Shown here in pieces: positions 7,130 through 15,016 of a stretch of DNA of 64,000 nt. Origin of the DNA: Methyloversatilis discipulorum (GTDB lineage: Bacteria; Pseudomonadota; Gammaproteobacteria; Burkholderiales; Rhodocyclaceae); contig NZ_ARVV01000001.1 of assembly GCF_000385375.1 (NCBI RefSeq), positions 1,674,001-1,738,000 on the forward strand. Direction: 5' to 3'. How positions within the stretch are numbered: the stretch's first letter is position 1; every line of letters begins with the position of its first letter. The position numbers and the translations under genes were made by a program. A model generated the notes under the pieces. That model did no database searches. It was given only the letters and a program-made list of their open reading frames with translations, and was not told the DNA's origin.

Positions 7130-7840
7130 TCAGTGGGCGAAGCAGGGGACCGGGTTTGGTGCGTACTCGATGTCGTGCGCGTAGGTGTCGTAGGCGGCGC
7201 TGTATTCCATGCAGCGTGCGACCTCGCGAATGAAGCCTTCGTCGTAGCCGGCACGGCGCAGCAGGTGGAAACCCAGTTCCATGCCGGAGGCGATGCCGCC
7301 AGCGGTGACAATGCGACCGGCATCTACGACGCGGGCGTGCGAGATGCGGCAGGCGGGTGCGATTTCGGCGAGGCGATCGATCGGCAGCTTGCCCAGGTGC
7401 GAGGCCTCGACGCGGTCCGGTTCCTTGCGATTCGTGGCCGGTATGCCGTCGAGCAGGCCCATGCGGCCGTAGATCCACGAGCCGGTGCACACGCTGGTGA
7501 GCAGGCAGCTCGCGGGTAGTGCGTCGATGAATTCGTGCAGCCGGCCGTTCCAGGTTTCCTGCCGCGTGCCGGCGCCGCCGGGAATGAGAAAGGCATCCAT
7601 CGCCGGGCGGTCGGCAAAGCTGTAGTTGGGCAGCACGGTAAAGCCGGCCTGCGCCTGCACCGGCCGCTGCGCGTCGGCGATCAGGAACACCTCCAGCTCC
7701 GGGTCGAAACGCCGCGCCACCGAAAACACCCCGTGCGGCGCCGTGAAGTCGACGATCTCGGCGTCCTTGAAGACGTAGATGCCGAGCCTGAAGCCGCGCT
7801 TGCGCTGCGATCCCACCGTGTAGATCTCCCGTGCGTTCAT
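7130..7840 (-). CDS. DJ-1/PfpI-family protein, isonitrile hydratase-like
   Basis: This 236-aa cytoplasmic protein has the DJ-1/PfpI fold, with the nucleophile elbow SVCTGSW (Cys118, Thr119), Asp31 in the EIVDFTAPHGVF strand, and a GGIASGMELGFHLL segment. The combination of Cys, the next Thr and an N-terminal Asp matches isonitrile hydratases, which turn isonitriles into N-substituted formamides. It lacks the AraC DNA-binding domain of GlxA-type relatives. It is the first gene of the minus-strand operon with the cyanate transporter and cynS, so a role in breaking down isonitriles, cyanide or cyanate derivatives is plausible. Its true substrate is unknown. Confidence 0.75.
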   Translation of the reverse strand: MNAREIYTVGSQRKRGFRLGIYVFKDAEIVDFTAPHGVFSVARRFDPELEVFLIADAQRPVQAQAGFTVLPNYSFADRPAMDAFLIPGGAGTRQETWNGRLHEFIDALPASCLLTSVCTGSWIYGRMGLLDGIPATNRKEPDRVEASHLGKLPIDRLAEIAPACRISHARVVDAGRIVTAGGIASGMELGFHLLRRAGYDEGFIREVARCMEYSAAYDTYAHDIEYAPNPVPCFAH

Positions 7841-7875
7841 GGGACGAATGCTAGGGAGCGGGGCAGGGGGCCGGT

Positions 7876-7919
7876 ATCACTACGGATGTGATTGTCGTGT
7901 AGTGCGGGCACTACACGAC
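7876..7919. promoter_or_regulatory. paired inverted repeats upstream of the cyanate operon
   Basis: A perfect 12-bp inverted repeat (GTCGTGTAGTGC, two bases, then its complement) occupies 7894-7919. A second one, ATCAC-N7-GTGAT, sits immediately beside it at 7876-7892. They lie 35-80 bases upstream of the first operon gene, in the 232-base gap shared with the divergent PEP-CTERM gene. Symmetric sites of this length usually bind a dimeric repressor or activator. The larger one could also form a hairpin, but no T-run follows it. No regulator gene is adjacent. Confidence 0.55.
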
Positions 7920-8072
7920 CGGCCGGACACCTGCGCGCTTGCGGGTCGACTGTCGTGATGCTTTACACCCGGCCGGTGGTCGTTGATGAAAACGCTTTGT
8001 GCTCAAACCTTTGGCATGCGAGGGCCGAATCTTGCTTGGGTCGCCGCCGTATCGATCCAACAGGAGTGTTTG

Positions 8073-8744
8073 ATGGGCTTTCACCGTATTCCGACCGTTC
8101 TCGCCACGCTGGGCCTGACCGCGCTGCTGGCGTCCGCGCCTGCTGCCGCGACCGACGTGCTGCTCGATTTCTCCGGCAACATCTGCGGCGACGCCACCAA
8201 TGCGGCCTGCACGAACGGCGCCGGCATCGGCCAGGGCTACGGCGACGTCGCCGGGCTGCTCGACGTGTCGCATCGTGCCTTCGTGACCGCGACCGGCACC
8301 ACCGTCAACAGCAGCCTGTTCTACTGGTCGACGGCGTACTCCGACCTCGAAGGCGTGGCCTGGGGCGGCAGCAATCCGGACACCCACAGCGCCGAGTTCG
8401 TCTTCACGCCCGGCGCCGGTTACGCGGTCACGCTGAATTCGATGGATTTCGGCGATTACCTGAACCGCAACGACGGCTCGTCAGCCCTCGTGCTCGATCT
8501 GCTCACCGGCCAGACCCTGTGGAGCTCGGGCGCCTTCGACGCCGGCACCACGCGTCTGTCATTCATGCCCGGCGTGTCGAGCGTCAACGGCCTGGTGCTG
8601 CGCTTCGGTCCGGACAGCTACAACACCGGCATCGACAACGTTTCGCTGACCGTCACCGCGGTACCCGAGCCCGGCACCTGGGCCATGCTCGCTGCCGGTC
8701 TCGGCGCGATCGGCGCGCTGCGTCGCCGGCGGAAGGCGGACTGA
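8073..8744 (+). CDS. PEP-CTERM exported protein, 223 aa
   Basis: The ATG at 8073 has CAGGAG six bases upstream. The product starts with a signal peptide (residues 1-25, ending ASAPAAA) and ends with a PEP-CTERM sorting signal: VPEP at 197-200, a hydrophobic helix, and a terminal RRRRKAD. Such proteins are exported, processed by an exosortase and often linked to extracellular polysaccharide or floc formation. The mature part is Gly-, Asp- and Asn-rich, and its two cysteines (NICGDATNAACTNG) could form a disulfide. No catalytic motif is visible. It stands alone between the cyanate operon and a REP cluster, and its function is unknown. Confidence 0.85.
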   Translation: MGFHRIPTVLATLGLTALLASAPAAATDVLLDFSGNICGDATNAACTNGAGIGQGYGDVAGLLDVSHRAFVTATGTTVNSSLFYWSTAYSDLEGVAWGGSNPDTHSAEFVFTPGAGYAVTLNSMDFGDYLNRNDGSSALVLDLLTGQTLWSSGAFDAGTTRLSFMPGVSSVNGLVLRFGPDSYNTGIDNVSLTVTAVPEPGTWAMLAAGLGAIGALRRRRKAD

Positions 8745-8830
8745 CCTGACGGCGGTTCCGCGAGATATCCCTGTGAGGGGCCTTCGGACGCCGACGGCGA
8801 ACTGTATCGAGGTGGGCGGCATGTGACAGC

Positions 8831-9104
8831 CGCGTCGCGGCCAAGGCCGCTCCCACAGGGATCGTGCCGAATCCGGGGCCAAGGCCAGTCCCGGGGTTGT
8901 ATGGGAGGGGTCTTCTGACCCCGACAGTGGTGGCGGGCTGGGCGCAGTCCTGTGCCGAAGCCTGTGGAAGCGAGCTTGCTCGCGACTGCTGCCTGAATTG
9001 TAGCCGGCGGTCTTCAGCGGCCGCGTCGCGGCCAAGGCCGCTCCCACAGGGGGCATGCCCGATCCGGGGCCGGGGTTGTGTGGGAGGGGTCTTCTGACCC
9101 CGAC
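8831..9104. repeat. REP cluster, composite unit present twice
   Basis: The 387-base gap between the PEP-CTERM gene and the HAD phosphatase holds no gene but five REP-like palindromes. Two of them (8831-8860 and 9022-9051) share GGCCAAGGCCGCTCCCACAG. Two others (8900-8925 and 9079-9104) share TGGGAGGGGTCTTCTGACC. A fifth, at 8963-8986, carries GAGCTTGCTCGCGA. The first and second kinds occur in the same order and spacing twice, so a composite unit has duplicated. The same order of elements recurs at 49.8-50.0 kb. No REP-associated transposase is in the window. Confidence 0.8.
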
Positions 9105-9131
9105 GGCGGGCGGAATCAATACCTGCCGCGC

Positions 9132-9896
9132 TTACAGCAGACGGGCAGCGAAACGCGCGAAGTCGTCTTCGATGGCCGCGGGGCGGATGTCCGGGTTGTG
9201 CTCATCCGCGGCCGAGTACTTGCCGGTGCGCACCAGTACGCCAGCGATGCCGGCCGCCTGCGCGCCGCCGATGTCGTCGCGCAGGTCGTCGCCGATCATG
9301 ATGGCCTCGTCGGCGCGCACGCCGGCGGTGTCGAGCGCGGCCTGGAAGAACGGGGCGGCGGGCTTGCCGGCGATTTCGGCCTGAACGCCGGTGCTGTATT
9401 CCAGCCCGGCGACAAAGGCGCCCATGTCGAGCGACAGGCCGTCCTCTTCCTTGAAGTGGCGGTTGCGCGCCATTGCGATGAAGGGCAGGCCGCGCATGAT
9501 CAGTCGGAAGGCGGTGTTGAGCTGGGCGTAGTCGAAGCAGTGGCCGGCGTCGCCGAGCACGACGGCGTCCGGTTCGGCGGCATCGGGCCCGACTTCGTCG
9601 CGCAGGTCCGGATGCACGATCCAGTGCGGATGCAGGCCTCGGCAGCGCACGAGATTCATCGTGGCGCCCGGCGCCGTCAGCAGTTCCTGGTCGCGCACGT
9701 CCAGGCCCAGGGCCTGCATCTTCGCCACCAGCGTGTGCCGCGGCGTGCGCGTGGTGTTGGTCAGGAACACGAGCCTGAAGCCGGCGGCGCGCAGTCGCGC
9801 AAGCGCCTCGATGGAACCGGGAATCAGCTGGTCGCCAACGTGCAGCACGCCGGCCAGATCGATCAGCAGGGCTCTCGGGTTTGCGGGCAGAGACAT
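9132..9896 (-). CDS. HAD-superfamily IIA phosphatase (LHPP/NagD-like)
   Basis: This 254-aa cytoplasmic hydrolase has the three HAD motifs. Motif I is LLIDLAGVLHVGD, with the nucleophile aspartate followed by a class IIA pattern. Motif II is the TNTT segment (VFLTNTTRTP). Motif III is MIGDDLRDDIGGAQAAG. The DLAG form of motif I and the overall order resemble LHPP-type enzymes, which hydrolyse phospholysine, phosphohistidine and pyrophosphate bonds, more than E. coli NagD. The ATG at 9896 has GGAGA upstream. The gene is flanked by REP elements on both sides and appears to be a single-gene transcription unit. The physiological substrate cannot be deduced. Confidence 0.85.
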   Translation of the reverse strand: MSLPANPRALLIDLAGVLHVGDQLIPGSIEALARLRAAGFRLVFLTNTTRTPRHTLVAKMQALGLDVRDQELLTAPGATMNLVRCRGLHPHWIVHPDLRDEVGPDAAEPDAVVLGDAGHCFDYAQLNTAFRLIMRGLPFIAMARNRHFKEEDGLSLDMGAFVAGLEYSTGVQAEIAGKPAAPFFQAALDTAGVRADEAIMIGDDLRDDIGGAQAAGIAGVLVRTGKYSAADEHNPDIRPAAIEDDFARFAARLL

Positions 9897-9933
9897 GGCG
9901 TTCTCCTTCGTTCGATGCGGCGCGCAGAGCCTC

Positions 9934-10024
9934 GTAGGAGCGGTCTTCTGACCGCGACAGAGCCTGTGATCGCGCGCCGACTCCTTGACCTTCGCTGTGG
10001 TCGCGGTCAGAAGACCGCTCCTAC
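9934..10024. repeat. REP pair forming a perfect 25-bp inverted repeat
   Basis: Two REP copies, each containing GTAGGAGCGGTCTTCTGACC, face each other (9934-9958 and 10000-10024) with 41 bases between them. The arms are perfectly complementary over 25 bp, so transcripts from either side could form a long hairpin. The right arm extends into the end of the response-regulator gene, and CTA at 10021-10023 supplies its stop codon. This is the typical inverted arrangement of mobile REP doublets. Confidence 0.85.
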
Positions 10025-10662
10025 AGCGCCACCAGCTGATGCCGCGCGGCGAAGCTCACCAGTTCGACCGGGTTCTTGATGTCGAGTTTTTCGAACAGTC
10101 GCGCGCGATATGTGCTGATGGTATTCGCCGACAGCGACAGTTCCCGTGCGATATCACCGACCGTCTGACCACTGGCGAGCAGCTTCAGCACCTGCATCTC
10201 GCGGTTCGACAGGCTGTCGAGCGGGCTGGCGGGCGTGTCGGCGCGCACGCCGAAGGCGAGGCGTTCGGCCAGTTCCGGGGTGACGAACAGATGGCCGGCG
10301 GCGACGCGGGCGATGGCGTCGAACAGCTGGTCCGGCGAGCAGCCCTTGTTCAGGTAGCCGGCGGCGCCACTCTTCAGTGCGCGCACGCCGAACTGCGATT
10401 CCGGGTAGGTCGACAGCATCAGCACGGCGACCTTCGGAAACTCGGCGCGCAACTGCTTCAGCACGTCGAAGCCGTCGCGGTCGTTCAGTGCGATGTCGAG
10501 CAGCACGACGTCGGCGCCGTCGTCGCGCAGCAGGCGCATCAGATCGGGCCCGCCTGCCGCTTCGCCGACCACGGAGATGGCCGGGTTCTCGCCGAGGATC
10601 TGCGCGATGCCCCGGCGCAGCATCAGGTGGTCGTCGACGATGATCACGCGCACCGGCTTCAT
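10021..10662 (-). CDS. NarL/FixJ-family response regulator
   Basis: This 213-aa protein has an N-terminal receiver domain (acidic pair Asp10-Asp11, phospho-acceptor Asp56 in VVLLDIALNDRDG, conserved Lys in GYLNKGCSPDQL). A C-terminal LuxR-type helix-turn-helix follows (LSNREMQVLKLLASGQTVGDIARELSLSANTISTYRARLFEKL). It is the second gene of a minus-strand pair, and its ATG overlaps the stop of the sensor kinase (ATGA). Its last codons and stop lie inside a REP element, so the C-terminus may have been reset by that insertion. Target genes are not identifiable from the window. Confidence 0.92.
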   Translation of the reverse strand: MKPVRVIIVDDHLMLRRGIAQILGENPAISVVGEAAGGPDLMRLLRDDGADVVLLDIALNDRDGFDVLKQLRAEFPKVAVLMLSTYPESQFGVRALKSGAAGYLNKGCSPDQLFDAIARVAAGHLFVTPELAERLAFGVRADTPASPLDSLSNREMQVLKLLASGQTVGDIARELSLSANTISTYRARLFEKLDIKNPVELVSFAARHQLVAL

Positions 10663-11822
10663 CGCGTCGACTCCGGTACCCGCAGGTGCACGGTGGTGCC
10701 GGCGCCCGGCGTGCTGTCGATGCGCAGTTCGCCGCCGAGTGCGCGGGCGCGTTCGTACATGCCGAGCAGGCCGAAGGAGGTCGGTTGCGCCGGCACTTGC
10801 ATGCCGCGGCCGTTGTCGCGGATGCACAGTTCGATCGCGCTGGCCTGGCCGGTCACCTCGACATTCACCTCGCTCGCCTCGGCGTGCCGGGCGACGTTGG
10901 TGAGCACTTCCTGAACGATGCGATAGACGGCGATTTCGGCGCTGCGGCCGAGGCGTCGTTCGGGCTCAGCGTCGTTCAGCGTCAACGTGCAGCGCAGGCC
11001 GCGGCGCGACTGCATTTCCTGCAACTGCCATTCGATCGCGGCCCACAGGCCGAGGTGGTCGAGAACGCCGGGGCGCAGGTCGGTCAGTATCCGCCGCACC
11101 GCGCCCAGCGCCTGCTGGGTGACCGACATCATGTCGTCGAGCTTGTTCTCCAGCGCATCGTCGTGCGCGAGGCGCGGGCGCAGCCAGTTCAGGTCGAACT
11201 GCAGCGCGGTCAGCGAGGCGCCCAGTTCGTCGTGTACCTCGCGCGCGATGTGCGTGCGCTCGTCTTCGCGCACCTGCTGCAGGTGGGCGGACAGCCGTTG
11301 CAATGCGCTGTGCGACTGCTGCAGTCGCGCGTTGGCGTCCTGCAGTGCGGCGGTGCGCTCGGACACGCGGCGCTCCAGTTCAACCTGGTTGGCACGCAGC
11401 ACCGCCTCGGCGCGCTTGCGTTCGGTGATGTCGGCGAAGGTGACGACGGCACCGACGATCTGGCCGGCGTCGCGTATCGGGTAGCTGGTGTATTCGGCCG
11501 GGAAGGCGCTGCCGTCGCGTCGCCACAGCACCTCGGATTCGATGCGCACGCCCTGGCCTTCCTGGAAGGCGCGGAAGATCGGGCACTCATGGACGTCGTA
11601 GTTGCGACCGTCGGAATGCGCGTGGTGGATCAGGTAGTGCATGTTGCGGCCGAGGACCTCGTCCGGCTCGAAGCCGATCAGCTCGGCGCCGGCGCGGTTG
11701 ATGAAGATGCAGCGGCCGTTCTGGTCCACGCCATAGATGCCTTCGCCAGCGGACTCGAGCAGCATTTCGAGCTGGTGGCGCCAGGCGGCGTGGTGCGACA
11801 GGTGGTGGAGGTTGGCGAACAC
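10659..11822 (-). CDS. PAS-domain sensor histidine kinase (HisKA_3 type)
   Basis: This 387-aa soluble kinase has a PAS domain at about residues 20-130 (GEGIYGVDQNGRCIFINRAG to TFADITERKRAEA). A coiled-coil linker, a HisKA_3 dimerisation helix with His197 in IAREVHDELGASL, and a C-terminal ATPase domain (RDNGRGM and GLLGMYERARALGG boxes) follow. No membrane segment is seen, so it senses a cytoplasmic or redox signal through PAS. The start used is a GTG at 11822; no good ribosome site is present and an ATG at residue 20 is an alternative. It is coupled to the NarL-type regulator by an ATGA overlap. Confidence 0.88.
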   Translation of the reverse strand: MFANLHHLSHHAAWRHQLEMLLESAGEGIYGVDQNGRCIFINRAGAELIGFEPDEVLGRNMHYLIHHAHSDGRNYDVHECPIFRAFQEGQGVRIESEVLWRRDGSAFPAEYTSYPIRDAGQIVGAVVTFADITERKRAEAVLRANQVELERRVSERTAALQDANARLQQSHSALQRLSAHLQQVREDERTHIAREVHDELGASLTALQFDLNWLRPRLAHDDALENKLDDMMSVTQQALGAVRRILTDLRPGVLDHLGLWAAIEWQLQEMQSRRGLRCTLTLNDAEPERRLGRSAEIAVYRIVQEVLTNVARHAEASEVNVEVTGQASAIELCIRDNGRGMQVPAQPTSFGLLGMYERARALGGELRIDSTPGAGTTVHLRVPESTR

Positions 11823-11960
11823 GTCGTTGCGTCGGCACAGGGGTGCCGCAGCCTTGCATCAAGCGTGCCACGCGGTTCGCCGCGCGGACAGCACCGCGTG
11901 GCGCGGGTTTGCGCGGAGCGCGGCCGGCTGTTGCCGAGCGTGTGCCCCGTTGTGGTGCGC

Positions 11961-13367
11961 TCAGGCCGGTACGTCGCGCACGCGCAGTGCGCCGTCGGCC
12001 TCGTCCGCTTCGATCAGGCCCTGTTCTTCATAGCGGCGCAGCTTGCGCCACAGCGACACGCGGTCGATGCCGAGCAGGCGGGCGGCCAGCGCGCGGTTGC
12101 CGCCGACACCGGCCAATACGTCGAGGATGTGGTTGCGCTCGACCGCCTCCAGTGTGCGCACCTCGTTGCCGCCGCGACCGGCGGCGTGGCCGGCCGGGGT
12201 GCCGAGGCCGGGCGGCAGATCTTCTTCGGCCAGCATCGTGCCGCCGGCCAGCGCGACGCCGCGCTCGATGATGTTCTCCAGCTCGCGCACATTGCCCGGG
12301 TAATCGTAGGCGCACAGCTTCTGCATTGCCGGCGGCGCGATGGCGGTGACTTTCTTGCCCATGGCCTGTGCTGCGCGGCGCACGAACTGCTGGGCCAGCA
12401 GCGGAATGTCGTCGCGCCGGTCGCGCAGCGGCGGCAACTGCAGCGTCACGACGTTGAGGCGGAAGTAGATGTCCTGCCGGAACTGGCCAGCCTCGACCGC
12501 GGCGCGCGGTTCGCGGTTGGTGGCTGCGAGGAAGCGGACGTCGGCGCGCACGGGTTCGGTACCGCCGACGCGCAGGTATTCGCGCTCCTGCAGCAGGCGC
12601 AGCAGCTTCACCTGCATCGCCGCCGACATCTCCGTCACTTCGTCGAGAAACAGTGTCCCGCCCTGAGCCGCCTCGACCAGACCGCCGCGCGACTGCTGGG
12701 CGCCGGTGTAGGCCCCCTTTTCATGACCGAACAGTTCGTTGGCCAGCAGTTCCTCGTTCAGCGCGCCGCAGTTGATCGCGACGAAGGGCCCGCTGGCACG
12801 GCGGCTGTGCGCATGCACGTGGCGGGCCAGCAGTTCCTTGCCGGTGCCGGTTTCGCCGACGATGAGCACGTTGCAGTCAGTGGGCGCCACGCCGCGCGCG
12901 ATGTCGAGGATGGCGCGCATGCCTTCGTCGCGCGTGATGATGCGTTCGTCGGCGGCGTGCTCGACCAGCTGGCGCAGGCGCTGGTTCTCGGCGCGCAACT
13001 GCGCCTTGTCGGCCGCTTCGCGCACCAGCTTGCGCACTTCGCCGAGGCGGAAGGGCTTGGATACGTAATAGAAGGCGCCGGTGCGCATCGCCTCGACCGC
13101 CGATTCGGTGGTGGCGAAGCCGGTCACCACCAGCACCTCCATCGCGGGCCAGGCCTCTCGCGCGCGACGCAGCAGTTCCAGCCCGTCCATGCCGGGCATC
13201 TTGACGTCGGTCAGCAGCACCTCGTAATCGTTCTGGCGCAGCAGCGCCAGCGCGGCGTCGCCGTTGTCGGCGGTGGTGACGTCGAGACCGTCGCGGCGCA
13301 GCGCGGTGGCCAGACCCTCGCGCGCGACCGCTTCGTCGTCGACCAGCAGGACATGTGCAGTACTCAT
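11961..13367 (-). CDS. NtrC-family sigma-54 response regulator
   Basis: This 468-aa activator has a receiver domain (Asp54), an AAA+ domain and a Fis-type helix-turn-helix. The AAA+ domain has Walker A GETGTGKE at 171-178, the sigma-54 contact loop GAYTGA at 218-223 and Walker B GTLFLDEV. The DNA-binding part reads NRALAARLLGIDRVSLWRKLRRY. An intact GAYTGA loop means it should open sigma-54 promoters. It overlaps the upstream kinase stop by ATGA. A candidate sigma-54 promoter driving a small RNA lies just beyond the kinase on the other strand, so the regulator may control it, as GlrR controls glmY in enterics. That link is inference. Confidence 0.93.
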   Translation of the reverse strand: MSTAHVLLVDDEAVAREGLATALRRDGLDVTTADNGDAALALLRQNDYEVLLTDVKMPGMDGLELLRRAREAWPAMEVLVVTGFATTESAVEAMRTGAFYYVSKPFRLGEVRKLVREAADKAQLRAENQRLRQLVEHAADERIITRDEGMRAILDIARGVAPTDCNVLIVGETGTGKELLARHVHAHSRRASGPFVAINCGALNEELLANELFGHEKGAYTGAQQSRGGLVEAAQGGTLFLDEVTEMSAAMQVKLLRLLQEREYLRVGGTEPVRADVRFLAATNREPRAAVEAGQFRQDIYFRLNVVTLQLPPLRDRRDDIPLLAQQFVRRAAQAMGKKVTAIAPPAMQKLCAYDYPGNVRELENIIERGVALAGGTMLAEEDLPPGLGTPAGHAAGRGGNEVRTLEAVERNHILDVLAGVGGNRALAARLLGIDRVSLWRKLRRYEEQGLIEADEADGALRVRDVPA

Positions 13368-14791
13368 GCTTTCTCCTCCGCCGGTATCCAGAGCGTGACG
13401 CAGGTCCCGCCGTCCGGTTCGTTGTGTATGCCTGCCTTGCCGCCGTGTTCGGCGGCGATTTCATGCACCACGAAAAGCCCGAGCCCCGAGCCCTTGCCGA
13501 CCGGTTTCGTGGTGAAGAAGGGGTCGAACACGCGCGGCAGGTTGCGTGGTTCGATGCCGGGGCCGTTGTCGCACACCGAAATTTCGGTGCCGCCGTCACG
13601 CGCGCTGCCGCGCACCGTGATGTGCGGCGCAATGCCTGCCTCGACGCAGGCTTCGAGCGCGTTGCGGATCAGGTTCAGCAGCGCCTGCTGAATGCGCTGG
13701 CCGTCAGCGTGGATGTGCAGCTCGGGCGCGATCTGCAGCGTCACGGCGTCGGCGGCGTCGGGCCGCTCGGCGCGCAGCAGTGCGACGGTTTCCTCGACCA
13801 GCGGCCGCAGCGGCTGGCGCACCAGCGCGAAGCGGCTGTCGCGCGCGAAGTCGAGCAGGGTGCGCACGATGCGTTGCGCGCGTTGCACCTGGTCGTCGAT
13901 CTGCTCGACGAAGCCATTGATCTGCGCCGGGTCGCACACGTCGCGCTCTTCCAGCAGCAGCTGCGCGTTCAGCGAAATGTTGGAAAGCGGATTGTTCAGC
14001 TCGTGCGCGACGCCGGACAGCATGGTGCCGAGCGAGGCCAGCCGTGCCGTGCGCAGTACCGCGAGCTGGCGCTCCTCGAGGTCGCCGAGCGCGCGGTTGA
14101 AGGCGGCGACCAGCGCGGCGATCTCGTCGTCGCGGTCGCGCGGCGTCAGGCGTGCGAGATTGCCGGTGCCGATGCGCGCCAGATCGCTTTCGACCTCGCG
14201 CAGCGGTGCCACGACGCGCCGCGTCACCAGCTGGCCTATCACCAGCACCAGCGCGACGGCGGCGATCATGATCGTGTACAGCTGCGATTCCTGGCCGGAC
14301 AGCGCGCGCCGCATCGCCTCGCGCGCCTGGTCGGACAGGCGCTCGCTTTCTTCGAACGCCTGCTTGCCGACCTCGGTCATGCGCTCTTCAAGCGGTGAGA
14401 TCGGATCGGTCGGGCGGATGCGGCGCTGCAGCCTGTCGTCGAGCAGGTCGCGCCAGTCGTGCAGCGACTGTTCCAGGTCCTCCAGCGAGAAACCGGGCGC
14501 AGCGCGCTGCATCAGCGCGCGGTCGCGTGCGATCAGCGTGAGCGCCTCTTCCGCCTTGCCGACCGCCGACTTGAGTTCGGACGGCTTGCGGAACAGCAGG
14601 TAGTTCTTTTCCAGCCGCCGCGCTTCGCGCACCACGTCGTGCATGCGCGTGACGTGGTGTTCGTCGTCAACGCGCGACAGCAGCAGGCGCACCTGTTCCA
14701 GCGCGGCGAACACCAGCAGCACGAACAGCGCGCCGAGCACGATGTAGCCGAGCAGGATCTTGCCGTGCAGGGAACGGGGCAGCAGTTTCAT
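13364..14791 (-). CDS. membrane sensor histidine kinase paired with the NtrC-type regulator
   Basis: The kinase has two membrane helices (ILLGYIVLGALFVLLVFAAL near the N-terminus and LYTIMIAAVALVLVIGQLV near residue 190) around a helical periplasmic region. A HAMP linker, a HisKA helix (SGVAHELNNPLSNISLNAQL) and an ATPase domain (DNGPGI and GKGSGLGLFVV boxes) follow. The start is uncertain: ATGs at 14791, 14800 and 14860 all lack a good ribosome site. I use 14791 (MKLLPRSLHGK) because it puts the first membrane helix at the usual distance. The kinase is first in the operon with the NtrC-type regulator. Its layout recalls GlrK/QseE-type sensors. Confidence 0.85.
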   Translation of the reverse strand: MKLLPRSLHGKILLGYIVLGALFVLLVFAALEQVRLLLSRVDDEHHVTRMHDVVREARRLEKNYLLFRKPSELKSAVGKAEEALTLIARDRALMQRAAPGFSLEDLEQSLHDWRDLLDDRLQRRIRPTDPISPLEERMTEVGKQAFEESERLSDQAREAMRRALSGQESQLYTIMIAAVALVLVIGQLVTRRVVAPLREVESDLARIGTGNLARLTPRDRDDEIAALVAAFNRALGDLEERQLAVLRTARLASLGTMLSGVAHELNNPLSNISLNAQLLLEERDVCDPAQINGFVEQIDDQVQRAQRIVRTLLDFARDSRFALVRQPLRPLVEETVALLRAERPDAADAVTLQIAPELHIHADGQRIQQALLNLIRNALEACVEAGIAPHITVRGSARDGGTEISVCDNGPGIEPRNLPRVFDPFFTTKPVGKGSGLGLFVVHEIAAEHGGKAGIHNEPDGGTCVTLWIPAEEKA

Positions 14792-14949
14792 GAATTGCAT
14801 GCTGCAACGTCGCGTTGCGAATTTCAACAGCGACCACATGCGCGCAAGCGCCTGTTTCATGCGGACTTTCGCCGGGCGTTCATACGGGCGCACGGGCGCG
14901 CGCTGCAAGTTGCAACGATCGTCCGCGGTCCATACGAGGGTTGGGCTAT

Positions 14950-14973
14950 AAAGCATAAATAAATCAATGCTTT
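14950..14973. promoter_or_regulatory. interrupted palindrome, possible activator site
   Basis: AAAGCAT and its complement ATGCTTT are separated by ten bases in an AT-rich patch between the kinase gene and the sigma-54 promoter. Seven-base arms with a ten-base spacer are the usual shape of enhancer sites for NtrC-type activators. It lies 17 bases upstream of the -24 element, closer than most enhancers, so it could instead belong to the kinase promoter. Confidence 0.4.
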
Positions 14974-14990
14974 GCGTTTTTCGCTAGAGG

Positions 14991-15006
14991 TGGCACAGCG
15001 CCTGCT
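14991..15006 (+). promoter_or_regulatory. sigma-54 promoter of the candidate sRNA
   Basis: The sequence TGGCAC-AGCGC-CTGCT matches the -24/-12 consensus TGGCAC-N5-TTGCW with one mismatch. It keeps the invariant GG and GC with the required 12-base register. Transcription would begin near 15017. No protein-coding gene follows for 200 bases, but an intrinsic terminator does. Confidence 0.6.
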
Positions 15007-15016
15007 AGGAAATCCG

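Noticed and set aside
8831..9104. Possible CRISPR array
   Set aside because: The repeats are different palindromes with irregular spacing and no unique spacers of constant length; they are REP elements.
10686..13691. Plus-strand open frame of about 1000 codons across the two-component genes
   Set aside because: The opposite strand encodes intact kinase and regulator domains with all motifs; the long frame is a codon-bias artefact.
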